From contig SZWC01001588.1 of NCBI GenBank assembly GCA_023375785.1, forward strand, positions 184,230 to 248,229: a stretch of 64,000 bases of DNA, read 5' to 3'. The translations under genes and the position numbers were made by a program. Of the stretch, positions 42,701 through 54,567 are shown in pieces (the first letter of the stretch is position 1; every line of letters begins with the position of its first letter). The notes under the pieces were generated by a model. That model had not been told where the DNA came from, searched no databases, and was given only the letters and a program-made list of their open reading frames with translations. Source of the DNA: Penium margaritaceum (taxonomy: Eukaryota; Streptophyta; Zygnematophyceae; Desmidiales; Peniaceae).

Positions 42701-45072
42701 AGTTGCGCCCTACTTACGTCCTACTTACGCCGTAGTTGTACCCTACTTGTGCCCTAGTAATGACGTACTTGCGCCCTACTGGTGTCCTAGTTGCACCTCA
42801 GCTAGGCACTAGCTACGCCCCAGTTGTGCCCTAGTTGCATCCTAGTTGCGCCCTAGTTGCGCCATACTTAGTTGGGTCCTATTTGCGCCCTAGTTGCGCC
42901 CTACTTGTGCCCTACTTACCCCCTACTTGCACCCTACTTGTACCCTTTTGCCCTCTAGTTGCGCCCTACTTGCGTCCTACTGGCCACCTAGTTGTATCCT
43001 AGTTCCGCCCATGTTGCGCCCATCTTGTGCCTTACTTGGCCCTACTTGTGTCCTAGTTGCGCCCTAGTTGCGCCCTAGTTACACCCTAGTTGCGATCTAG
43101 TTATGCCTCATTTGGACACAAGCTAAGCCATAGTTGTGCCCTCGTTGCGCCATAGTTATGCCCTACTTGCGTCCCACTTGCGTCCTAGTTGCGCCCTACT
43201 TGTGCCCTAGTTACGCCCTAGTTGCACCCTACTTACGCCCTAGTTGCGCCACAGTTAGCCACTAGTTATGCCCTAGTTGCGCCCTAGTTCCGTCCTAGTT
43301 TCATCCCAGTTGTGCCCTACTTACGCCCTACTTGCACCTTAGTTCCGCCCTACTTGCGTCATAGTTGCGCCCTAGTTGCACAGTAGTTGTGTCTCACATG
43401 GACAGTAGCTATGCCCTAGCTGCACCCTAATTGCCCTCTAGTTGCGCCCTAGTTGCACCTTAGGTGCGCCCTCCTTTCCCCCTACTTGCGCCCAAGTTGC
43501 ACCCAAGTTGCACCCTTTTTGTGCCCTACTTGGGTCCTAGTTGCGCCCTAGTTGCGCCAAATTTGTGTCCCAGTTGTCTCCTACTTGGACCCTACTTGTG
43601 TCCTAATTGCACCCTAGTTGTGCCCTAGTTGTGCCCTACTTGTTTCCTACTTGTGCCCTACTTGCACCCTACTTGCGCCCTACTTGCGCCCTAGTTGCAC
43701 CTTACTTACGCCCTTCTTGCAACCTATTTGTGCCCGAGTTGCACCCTAGTTGCACCCAAGTTACACCATACTTGCGCCCTGATTACCCTACGTGCTGCCT
43801 ACTTCCATCCTAGTTGTGCCCTTGTTGTGCCCTAGTTGTGCCCCTCTTGCATCCTACTTGCGCTCTACTTGTGTCCTAGTTGCGTCCTACTTGCGTCCTA
43901 CATGTACCCTAATTGCACCCTACTTGTGCCCTTCTAGCATCCTAGTCGCGCCGTAGTTGCAAACTAGTTACGCCCTAGGTGCTACGCAGTTGGGCACTAG
44001 CTAGTCCTAGTTGCACCCTAGTTGCATTCTAGTTGTACCCTACTTGCGCCCTACTTGCGCACTACTTGCACCCTAGTTGCGCCCTAGTTACGCCCTTGTT
44101 GCGCTCAATGTATGCCCTAGTTGTGCCTCGATTGGTCACAAGCAACGGCCTAATTGCGTCCCAATTGCACCCTATTTGCACCCTACTTGTGTCCTAATTG
44201 CACCCTATTTTGGCCCCAGTTACGTCCTAGTTGTGCCCTAGTTGCACCCTAGTTGCGCCTTGGTTGGACACTAGCTTTGCCATATTTACGCCATAGTTGC
44301 GCCCTAGTTGTGTCCTAATTGCGCCCTAGTTGCATCGTAGTTGCACCCTACTTGCACCCAACTTGCGCCCTAGTTGAGCCCTAGTAGCACCCTACTTGCG
44401 CCTTACTTACGTCTTACTTGTGTCATACTTGTATCCTAGTTGTGCCCTAGTTGTAGTCTAGTTGTGCCCTAGCTGCACCCTCCTTGCTCCCTACATGCAC
44501 CCTAGTTGCGCCCTAGTTGGACCCTCCTTGCACCCTAGTTGCGCCCTACTTATGCCCTAGTTGTAGCCTAGTTGCGCACTACTTGCGTCCTACTTGCGCC
44601 CTACTTGTGCCATAGTTGCGCTCTACTTATGCCCTAGTTGTACCCTAGCTGTACCCTAGTTTGCGTCCTAGTTGCACCCTGGTTGCGCCCTACTTGCACC
44701 CTACTTGCACCTTAGTTGCGCCCTAGTTGCGCCCTCGTTGCATCCTACTTCCGTCCTACTTGTGCCCTAGTTGCGCTCTAGTTGTGCCCTAGTTGAGCCC
44801 TACTTGCGCAGCACTTGTGTCCGAATTATGCCCTAGTTACACCCTAGTTGCGCCCTAGTTGCATCCTACTTGCGTCCTAGCTGCGCCGTAGTTGTGCACT
44901 AGTTGCACCCTACTTCCGCACTACTTTTTCCCTAGTTGTATCCTAGTTGTGCCCTAGTTACAACCTAGTTGCACTCTAGTTACACCCTTCTTGTGCCCTT
45001 ATTACACCCTACTTGCACCCTACTTGCAGTCTAGTTGCACCCTAGTTACGTCCTCGTTACGCCCTACTTGTG
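39756..45072 (+). repeat. 11-bp satellite array, block 4
   Basis: Same unit and orientation as before, immediately adjoining the gypsy 5' LTR. It includes repeated CCTCAGTTGGG-CACTAGCTACG pairs. No gene supported. Confidence 0.97.
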
Positions 45073-45723
45073 TGTCGGAAAATGCCTCCAAGCTAAGAGT
45101 CGCGCAACTCTCTCGGAAAATGACAGACCGGAATGAAAGGTTCTGGTCCTGGCCAGAACCTTCATTGATCAATGGCTCCTCTGTTATAAGAACGTTGAAA
45201 CCGATACTCAGGGTATTTCCTAATAAAGTGACACCTTTCACACGCGTCTGGCTAGCGCACAAGCCGTTAACTTGTTGTTTTTGTCCTAGTCGTTTTTCTA
45301 TAGATCAAGGATGTTCATTTCCTTGTAGTTAAACCCAGAACAATCTCTTCCATCCTGTTCGCCTTCAGTTCCACAGCATTACCACCGTGTCTTTGCTCTG
45401 CTGGCTCACCACTCACTCTCCCGTCACCATCCACTCTCATCTTTTGGCCTCATAGCTATTCGCTCCGTCACTCCAGTTCCTTCGCTCAGTTCCCCTCAGC
45501 ACATCACTCTTCCCATCAATCTTGCACACTTTGTTTCAGCCTTCTCTCACTAGTAACCTGTCTACTTCAGTGCTCTACCTTGGCCCCCAACGCTTCAATC
45601 CAAGCTCTCTGACTGACTCCTTGCATCGTTCCTTGCCTCCCTCAGCATTATCATGTCTGCTAGGTCACTTTGCTTCTTCCAGCTTCAGGCGTCGCTCCCT
45701 CAACTCCTTCCATTCTTCTGAGG
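45073..45723 (+). mobile_element. Solo LTR of the LARD-like family
   Basis: Starts TGTCGGAAAATGCC and aligns with 6484-7125 and 9699-10303 to its end near 45723. No internal region or second LTR lies beside it. Satellite flanks both sides with pentamers TTGTG and TTGCA at the junctions. A solo LTR is usually the product of recombination between the two LTRs of a full element. Confidence 0.9.
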
Positions 45724-48700
45724 TTGCACCCTACTTATGCCCTAGTTAGGCTCTAGTGGCACGCTAGTTGCACCTATTTGTGCCCTATTTGCGTCCTACT
45801 TGTATCCTATTAGCACCCTAGGTGCCCCCTACTTTTGCCCTAGTTATGCTCTTGTTGCGCCCTAGTTGCGCCTCAGCTAGGCACTAGCTACACCCTAGTT
45901 GCGTCCTAGTTCCGCCCTAGTTTCTCCCTACTGGCACCCTACTTGAACCCTACTTGCGTCCTAGTTGCGCCCTTGTTGCACATTTGTTGTGCCCTAGTTG
46001 CGCCCTACATGCGTTCGAGTTGCGCCATAGTTGGGCACTAGCTAGGCTGTTGTTGCATCCCAATTGCGCCCTAGTTGCACCCTACTTGCATCCTATTTGT
46101 GCCCTACTTGTCCCCTAGTTGCACCCTAGTTGCACTCTTGTTGCGTCCTAGTTGCGTCTCAGTTGAGCACTAGCTACGCCCTAGTTGCCCCCTACTTGCA
46201 CCCTCGTTGCGTCTTGGTTACGTACTAGTTGAGTCCTTGTTGTGTACTAGTTGCGTCCTTCTTGCCCCCTACTTGTGCCCTTGTTGTGCCTTAGTTGCAT
46301 CCTACTTGCACCCTACTTGCTTCCTACTTGCCCCCTAGTTGCACCCTAGTTATGGTCTGGTTGCACCCTTCCTGTGCCCTACTTGTCCCCTATTTGTGCC
46401 CTAGTTGTGTTCTAGTTGCACCCTCGATGCACCCTACTTGCAACCTACTTGCACTCTAGCTGTGCTCTAGTTAAGCCCTAGTTGCACCCTAGTTGCACAC
46501 TACTTGCACCCTAGTTGCGCACTGCGTACGTCCTAGTTGCTCACAGGTTGCGTCCTACTTGCACCCTACTTGAGCCCTACTTTCTGCCCAGTTATGCCCT
46601 ACTTGTGTCCTTGTTGCGCCCTAGTTGCGCACTAGTTGAACCTGAGTTAGGCAGTAGCTATGCCCTGGTTTTGCCGTAGTTACATCCTAGTTGCGCCCTA
46701 GGTGCGCTCTAGTTGCGCCCTAGTTGCGCCCTAGTTCCGACCAAGTTGAGCCCTAGTTGCACCCAAGTTGCAACCTAGTTGCGCCCTAGTTGTGCACTGG
46801 TTGGGTCCTAGTTGCACCTTAGTTACATCCTAGTTGCGCCCTAGTTGTACCCTAGTTGCGTACCACTTGCGCCCTTGTTGCGTCCTGGTTGCGCCCTAGT
46901 TGTACCCTAGTTGCGCCCTACTTGGGTCCTACTTGCACCCTAGTTGCGCACTAGTTGCACCCTAGTTGCACCCTAGTTGCCTTACTTGCATCCTAGTTGC
47001 ATCCTACTTGCGTCCTACTTGCAACCTAGTTGCACCCTGGTTGCACCCTGGTTTCACCCTAGTTGCGTCCTACTTGTGCCCTACTTGCGCCCTACTTGCG
47101 CCCTATTTATGCCCTACTTGTACCCTAATTGCCACCTTCTTGTGCCCTTGTTGCGCCCTAGTTGCGCCAAAGTTGTGCCCTAGTTCCACCTCACTTGGGC
47201 ACTAGATACACCCTAGTAGCTTCCTAGCTGCGCCCTACTTGTGTCCTACATGTGCCCTACTTGTGCCCTACTTGCTCCCTACTTGCACCCTACTTGCGCC
47301 CAAGTTGTGCCCTAGTTGCACCCTAGTTGCGCCTGAGTTGGACACTAGCTACGCCCTCGATGCGCCCTAGTTGCGCCCTAGTTGCGTCCTACTTGCGTCC
47401 TTGTTGCGCCTTAGTTGCGCCCTATTTGTGCCCTAATTGTGCCTCAGTTGGGCAATAGCTACACCCTAGGTGCGCCCTAGTTGCACCCTAGTTATGTCCT
47501 AGGTGCGTCCTATTGTATCCTAGTTGTGCCCAACTTGCACCCTAATTGCGCCCTACTTGCGTCCTATTTGTGCCCTAGTTGCACCCTTGTAACGCCCTAC
47601 TTGCGCCCTACATGCACCCTATTTCTCCCAAGTTGTGGCCTACTTATGCCCTTTTTGCACCCCACGTGCTCCTTACTTGCACACCAGTTGTGCCCTGGTT
47701 CTGCCCTGGTTGTGCCATACTTGCACCCTACTTGCGCCTTGTCATGCCCTAGTTGCGTCCGAGTAACGCCCTCCTTGCGTCCTAGTTGCCCCCTAGTTGT
47801 GCCCTAATTGCTCCCTAGTTGCACCCTACTTGTACCCTAGTTGCGCCCTATTTACGCCCTAGTTGTTCCCTAGTTGCGCCCTGGTTTCTCTCTAGTTTTA
47901 CCTCAGTTGGGCCCTTGGTACACCCTAGTTGTGCCCTAGTTGCGCCTTTGTTGGACACTAGCTTCGCCCAAGTTACGCCATAGTTGCATCCTATTTGCGT
48001 CCTACTTGAGCCCTAGTTGTGCCCTACATACCCCCTTCTTGTGCCCTACTTGCGCCCTAGTTGCGTCCCAAGTGCGCCATAGTTGCACCCTACTTGCGCT
48101 TTACTTCCATCCTGTTTGCGCCCTAGTTGCGCCCTAGTTGTGCCCTAGTTGTGCCCTATTTGCACCCTACTTGTGCCCTACTTGTGCCCTAGTTACGCCC
48201 TAGATGAGCCCTGGTTGGGTCCTCTTTTGCACCCTGGTTGTTCCCTACTTACACCGTAGTTGCACCCTAGTTGTGCCCTAGCAGTGTTCCTTCTTGCATC
48301 CTAGTTGTGCCCTACGTGTGTCCAAGCTAGGCCCTAGTTGCACCTCAGTTGGACACTAGCTATACCCTTGTTGCACCCAAGTTGCACCCTAGTTGTACCT
48401 TAGTTGCACCCTACTTGCGCCCTACTTGCACTCAAGTTGCGCCCTACTTGCACCCTGGTTGTACCCTAGTTACGCCCTACTTTCACCCTTCTTGTGCCCT
48501 GACTGCATCCTAGTTGTATCCTAGTTGCGCCCTACTTCTGCCTTACTTGCGCCCTAGTTGCGCCATGCTTACACTCCAGTTGCGCTCTAGTTACAGCCTA
48601 GTTGCACCCTATTTCCGCCCTGCTTTCGCTCTACTTGCGCCCTAATTGTGCCCTAGTTGCGCCCAAGTTGCACCCTACTTGCGCCCTACTTGCGCCGTAC

Positions 48701-51700
48701 TTGCGCGCTAGTTACACCCTAGTTGCATCATAGTTACAACCTAGTTGCATTCTAGTTATGCCCTAGTTGTGCCCTACATACACCCTTGTTGTGCCCTAGT
48801 TGTACCTAAGTTGGAAACTAGCTATGCTCTAGTTACGTCCTAGTTGCGCCCTAGTTGCGCCCAACTTGTGCCCTACTTGTGCCCTACTTGCGCCCTAGTT
48901 GCGCCCTAATTGCGCCCTATTTACGCCCTGCTTGCGTCCTACTTGAACCCTAGTTGTGCCGTACTTGCGCCCTAGTTCTGTCCTGTTTGCGCCCTAGTTG
49001 CGTCCTAGTTGCACCACAGTGGGCCACGAGCTATGCCCTAGTTGCACCCTAGTTGCACCCTAGTTGCGTCCTAGTTGCGTCCTACTTGTGCCCTACTTGC
49101 GCCCTAGTTGCGCCCTACTTGTGCCCTAGTTGTGCCTCAGTTGCGCCCTAGTTGCGCCCTAGTTGCACCTCACTTGGGCACCAGCTACGCCTAGTTGCAT
49201 CCTAGTTGCGCCCTAGTTGTGCCCTAGTTGCACCCTAGTTGCGCCCTACTTGCGCCCTAAATGCGTCCTAGTTGCACCCATATTGCGTCCTAGTTGCGCC
49301 CTGGTTGTGCCCTAATTGTGCCCCAGTTGCGCCTCGGTTGGGCAATAGTCAATCCCTAGTTAGGTCTTAGTTGCACCCTAGTTGCACCCTAGTTTTGCAT
49401 ACTTGCACCCTCGCTGCGCCCTACTTACGCTCTACTTGCACCCTCATTGCATCCTAGTTGCATCTCAGTTGGACACTAGCTACAGCCAACTTGCGTCCTA
49501 GTTTCACCGTAGTTGCGCCCTAGTTGCGCCCTAGGTGTGCCCTAGTTGCACCCTGGTTGTACCCTACTTGCACCCTAGTTGCACCCTAGTTGCACACTAG
49601 TTGCGTCCTACTTGCGCCATAGTTGCGTCCTCGTCGCGCCCTAGTTGTTCCCTACTTGCGCCCTAGTTGTGCCCTATTTGCGTCCTTGTTGCGTCCTGCT
49701 TGAGCCCTACTTATGCTCTATTTATACTCTACTTCCGTCCTATTTGCGTCCTAGTTACGTCCTCTTTGCGCCGTACTTGCACCCTAGTTGCGCCCTACTT
49801 CCGCCCTACTTGGGCCCTAGTTGCGCCCTAGTTGCGTCCTAGTTGCATCCTTGTTGTGCCCTAGTTGCATCCTACTTGGGCCCTCTATGTGCCGTAGTTG
49901 CGTCCAAGTTGCGCCTTAGTTGGGAACTAGCTACGCCCTAGTTGCACCCTAGTTGCGTCCTATTTGCGTCCTTGTTGCACCCTACTTACGCCCTACTTCC
50001 GCCCTACTTCCGCCTTGGTTGCGACCTACATGAGTCCTAGTTACGCCCTACGTACACCCTAGTTGCACCCTAGTTTCCTTAGTTACACCCTACTTGCATC
50101 CAACTTTCGCCCTAGTTGCGCCCTACTTGCGCCCTAGTTGCACCCTAGTTGCACCCTAGTTGTGTCCTAGTTGCGCCTTGGTTAGACACAAGCTAGATCC
50201 TAATTGCACCCTAGTTCCACTCTACTTACGCCTAAGCGCCCTACTTGCATCCTATTTGTGTCCTAAATGCGCCCTACTTGCGCCCTAGTTGTGCCCTAGT
50301 TTCTCCCTAGTTGCACACTATTTGCGCCCTAGTTACGCCACACTTGCGCCTTACTTACGTCCTAGTTCCGCCCTAGTTCCACCCTAGTGTCGCCCTACTT
50401 GTGACCTACTTGAGCCCGAGTTGCGCCCTACTTGCACCCTAGTTACGTCCTTCTTTCACCCTACTTATGACCTACTTGCGCCCTAATTGTGCCCTAGTTG
50501 CGTCCTAGTTGTACCCTACTTGCACTCTATTTGTACCCTACTTCCGTTGTAGTTATGCCCTAGTTGCGTCCAAGTTGTGGCCTACTTGCGCTCTACTTAC
50601 ACCCTAATTGCACCCTAGTTGCATCTTAGTTTTTCCCTAAGTGCGCCCTACTTGTGTCCTACTTGTGTCTTAGTTGCGTCCTAGTTGTACCCTAGTTGCG
50701 GCCAACTTACGCCGTACTTGCACCCTAATGGCACCCTGCTTGCACCATAGTTGCATCCTAGTTGCGCCCTACTTGCGCCCTACTTTCATCCTACTTGCAC
50801 CCTACATGCACCCAACTTGCACCCTAGCTGCGCCCTACTTGCGGCCTAGTTACGCCCTAGTTACGGCATAGTTACACCCTAGTTACACCCTAGTTACGCC
50901 TCAGTTGGGCACTAGCTATGGCCTAGTTGTGCCCTAGTTGCGCCCTAGTTACACACTACTTGCGCCCTAGTTGCACCCTAGTTGCTCCATAGTTGCACTC
51001 TAGTTACGTCTTAGTTGGGCCTCAGTTGGGCACTAGCTACACCCTAGTTACACCCTGGATATGCCCTAGTTGTGTCCTAGTTGCGACCTAGTTGCACCCT
51101 AGTTGCATCCTATTTGCCCCCTGTTTGGGCACTATTTGCACCCTAGTTGTGCCCTACTTGCACCCTACTTGCGCCCTACTTGTGCCCTTGTTGCACCCTA
51201 CTTGCGCCCTTGTTGCGCCTTACTTGTACCCCACTTGCACGCTACTTGCGCCCTAGTTGCACCCAAGTTGCGCCCTACTTGCACCCTACTTGCGCCCTAC
51301 TTGCGCCCTAGTTGTACCCTAGTTGTGCCCTATTTGCGCTTTAATGTGCCCTGTTTGCGCCCTAGTTGCGTCCTAGTTCTGCCCTAGGTGTGCCATGTTT
51401 ATGCCCTACATGCGCCTTAGTTGGGTACTAGCTACGCCCTAATTGCGCTCTAGTTGCACCCTACTTGACCCCCTAGTTGCGCCCTACTTGTGCCCTACTT
51501 GGATCGTACTTGCGCCCCAGTTGCGCCCTGTTTGCGCCCTAGTTGACCCCTTATTGTGCCCTAGTTGCACCCTAGTTATGCCCAACTAGCACCCTACTTG
51601 CACCCTAGTTGCACCATAGTTACGCCCTACTTGCATCCTACTTGCATCTTATTTGCGCCCTAGTGGCACCCTAGTTGCACCCTAGTTACACCCTACCTGC

Positions 51701-52970
51701 ACCCAACTTGCACCAACCTTGCACTCTAGTTGTGCGCTAGTTACTTCCTAGTTGCGCCCTACTGAACCCTACTTCCATCCTAGTTGCACCCTTGTTGTGT
51801 CCTAGTTGCGCCCTAGTTATGCCCTACTTGCGCCCTAATTGTGTCCTACTCGCAACCTAGTTGCATACTAGTTACGCCCTACTTAACCTTATTAACGCCC
51901 TAGTTGCGTCCTAGTTGCGCCCTAGTTGAACCCTACTTGCATGCTTTTTGCATCCTAGTTGAGTCCTAGTTGCGCCCTAGTTGTGCCCTAGTTGCACCCT
52001 AGTTGCGTCCTGGTTGTGCCTCAGTTGGGCACCAACGACACGCTAGTTATGCCCTAGTTGCGTCCTAGATGTACCCAACTTGCACCCTACTTACGCCCTA
52101 TGTCCACCCTAGTTGCGCCCTAGTTGCGCCCTGGTTACGTCCTAGCTATGCCTTCGTTTGGCACTAGCTATGTCCTTCTTGCACCCTGGTTGCGCCCTAG
52201 TTGCGCCCTAGTTGTGCCTTAGTTGCGCCCTAGTCGTGCCCTAGTTGTGCCCTACTTACGCCCTACTTGCACCCTAATTGTGCCCTAGTTGCGCCCTAGT
52301 TGTACCCTAGTTGTACGATGTATGTGCCGTACTTGTACCCTAGCAGCACCCTAGTTGCGTCCTAGTTATGCCCTACTTGTGCCATACTTACACCCTACTT
52401 GCACCCTACGTGCGCCCTAGTTGCGTCCTACTTGCACCCTACTTACACCCTACTTTCACCGAAGTTGCACCCTAGTTGTGCCCTAGTAGCACCTCAATTG
52501 AGCACTAGCTACACCCTAGTTGCGCCCTAATTTTGCCCTAGTTGCACCCTACTTGTGCCCTATTTGTATCCTAGTTGCGCCCTAGTTGCACCCTAGTTGT
52601 ACCCTCGTTGTGCCTCAGTTGGACACTAGCTACGCCCTAGTTGTGCCCTAGTTACGCCATAGTTTCCCCCTACTTGCACCCTACTTGCGCCTTACTTTTG
52701 CCCTAGTTCCGCCCTAGTTGCGCCCTACTTGCGCCCTCATTACACCCTAGTTGTATCTTAGTTGCGCTTAGTTGCGCCCTCGTTTCGTCCTAGTTGCGCC
52801 TCACTTGGACACTAGCTACGCCCTAGTTGCACCCTAGTTGTACCCTAGTTTTTCCCTAATCGTGTCCTACTTGTGCCCTACCTGCGTCCTAGGTGCGCCC
52901 AAGTTGCGCCTCAGATGGAGACTAGCTACGCTTTAGTTGCGCCCTAGTTGTACCCTAGCTGCGCCCTAGT

Positions 52971-53190
52971 TGTGTCCTAGTTGCGCCCTACTTGCACCCT
53001 AGTTGTGTCCTAGTTGTGTCCTATGTGCGCCTTAATTGGGCACTAACTACGCTATAGTTGAACCCTAGTTGCACCCTAGTTGTGTCCTAGTTGCGCCCTA
53101 CTTGCACCCTAGTTGTGTCCTAGTTGTGTCCTATGTGCGCCTTAATTGGGCACTAACTACGCTATAGTTGAACCCTAGTTGCACCCTAAT
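52971..53190 (+). repeat. Tandem duplication of a 110-bp (ten-unit) satellite block
   Basis: The sequence from 52971 repeats from 53081 without a visible difference for about 108 bp, including the rare words CACTAACTACG and CTATAGTTGAA. It marks a very recent unequal exchange or slippage event. Confidence 0.95.
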
Positions 53191-54545
53191 TGCTCCCTAC
53201 TTTTTCCCTAGTTACGCCCTAGGTGTACCCTGTTTGTGTCCTACTTGCGTCCTGGTTGTGCCCTAGTTGCACCCTAGTTGTACCCTACTTGCGCCGACTT
53301 CTTCCCTACCTGCGGCCTATGCGCGCCCTAGTTGTATCCTACTTGCATGCTATGTGCTCATTACTTGCACCCTAGTGGCCCCCTAGTCGCACCCTAGTTA
53401 TGCCCTAATCATTCCCTAGCTGTGCCCTAGTGGCAACCTAGTTGCGCCCTAGTTGCGCCCGAGTCGCGCCCAAGTTGCGCCTCAATTGGACACTAGCTAC
53501 GCCCTAGTTGCACCCTAGTTGCACCATAGTTACGCCGTACTTGCGCCCTACTTGTGCCCTACTTGAGCCCTAGTTGTGCCCTAGTTACGCCCTAGTTGCG
53601 CCTAAGATGGACACTAGCTACGTCCTAGTTGCGCCCTAATTGCACCCTAGTTGCATCATAGTTCCGCCCTAGTTTTGCACTACTTCCGTCCTAGTTGTGC
53701 CCTAGTTACGCCCTAGTTGTGCCTTAGCTGGGCACTAGCTATGTTGTAGTTGCGCCTTAGTTACACCCTAGTTACACCATAGTTACGTCCTAGTTGCACC
53801 GTAGTTGCGTCATATTTGTGTTCTAGTTACGCCCTAGTTGTGCCCTAGTTGCATCGTGCTTGCGCCCTATGCGCACCCAAGTTGCATCCTAGTTGCGCCC
53901 TAGTTACGTCCTCGTTGCGCCCTACGTGCACCCTATTTACGCCCTACTTGCGTCCTAGTTGCACCCTAGTTGCACCACAGTTGGGGACTAGCTACGCCCT
54001 AGTTGTCCCCTAGTTTCGTCCTTGTTGTGCCATACTTGTGCCCTACTTGCGCCTTAGATGTACCCTAGTTGCATCCTTGTTGCACCCTATTTGCGCTTCA
54101 CTTGCGCCCTAGTGGCGCCCTAGTTGTGCCTCAGTTGGGCACTAGCTACACCCTAGTTGTGACCTAGTTGCACCCTAGATGCACCCTAGTTGCGCCCTTC
54201 TTACACCCGACTTGCATCCTAGTTGTACCCTACTTCCACCCTAGTTGCGCCCTAGTTATGTCCTACTTGTGCCCTTACTACGCTGTAATTGCGCATCACT
54301 TAGGTACTAGCAAAGCCCTTGTTGCGCCCTACTTGTTCCCTACTTGTACCCTAGTTGTGCCCGACGTGCGCCCTACTTGCACCCTAGCTGTGCCCTATTT
54401 GCGCCTTAGTTGCGTCCTACCTGCGCCTTACTTTCGCCCTAGTTGCACCTTACTTACGCCCTACGTACGCCCTACTTGCACCCTATTTGCACCCTACTTG
54501 TGCCCTAGTTTCACCTTAGTCACACCCTAGTTACACCCTACTTGT

Positions 54546-54567
54546 GTAAGTAGGGCGCAAGTAGGGA
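54546..54567 (-). repeat. Inverted satellite patch forming hairpins
   Basis: Here the plus strand reads GTAAGTAGGGCGCAAGTAGGG, the complement of two satellite units. With its neighbours it makes CCCTACTT/AAGTAGGG and GCGCAAGT-AGGG-ACTTGCGC stems. I saw no other orientation change in the arrays. Confidence 0.9.

Noticed and set aside
43607-43813. Cys/Pro/Leu-rich open frames across the satellite blocks (for example 43607-43813, 51103-51387, 54168-54530)
   Set aside because: They are the 11-bp unit read in an 11-residue cycle. They start and stop only according to TAC versus TAG variants and have no independent coding signal.
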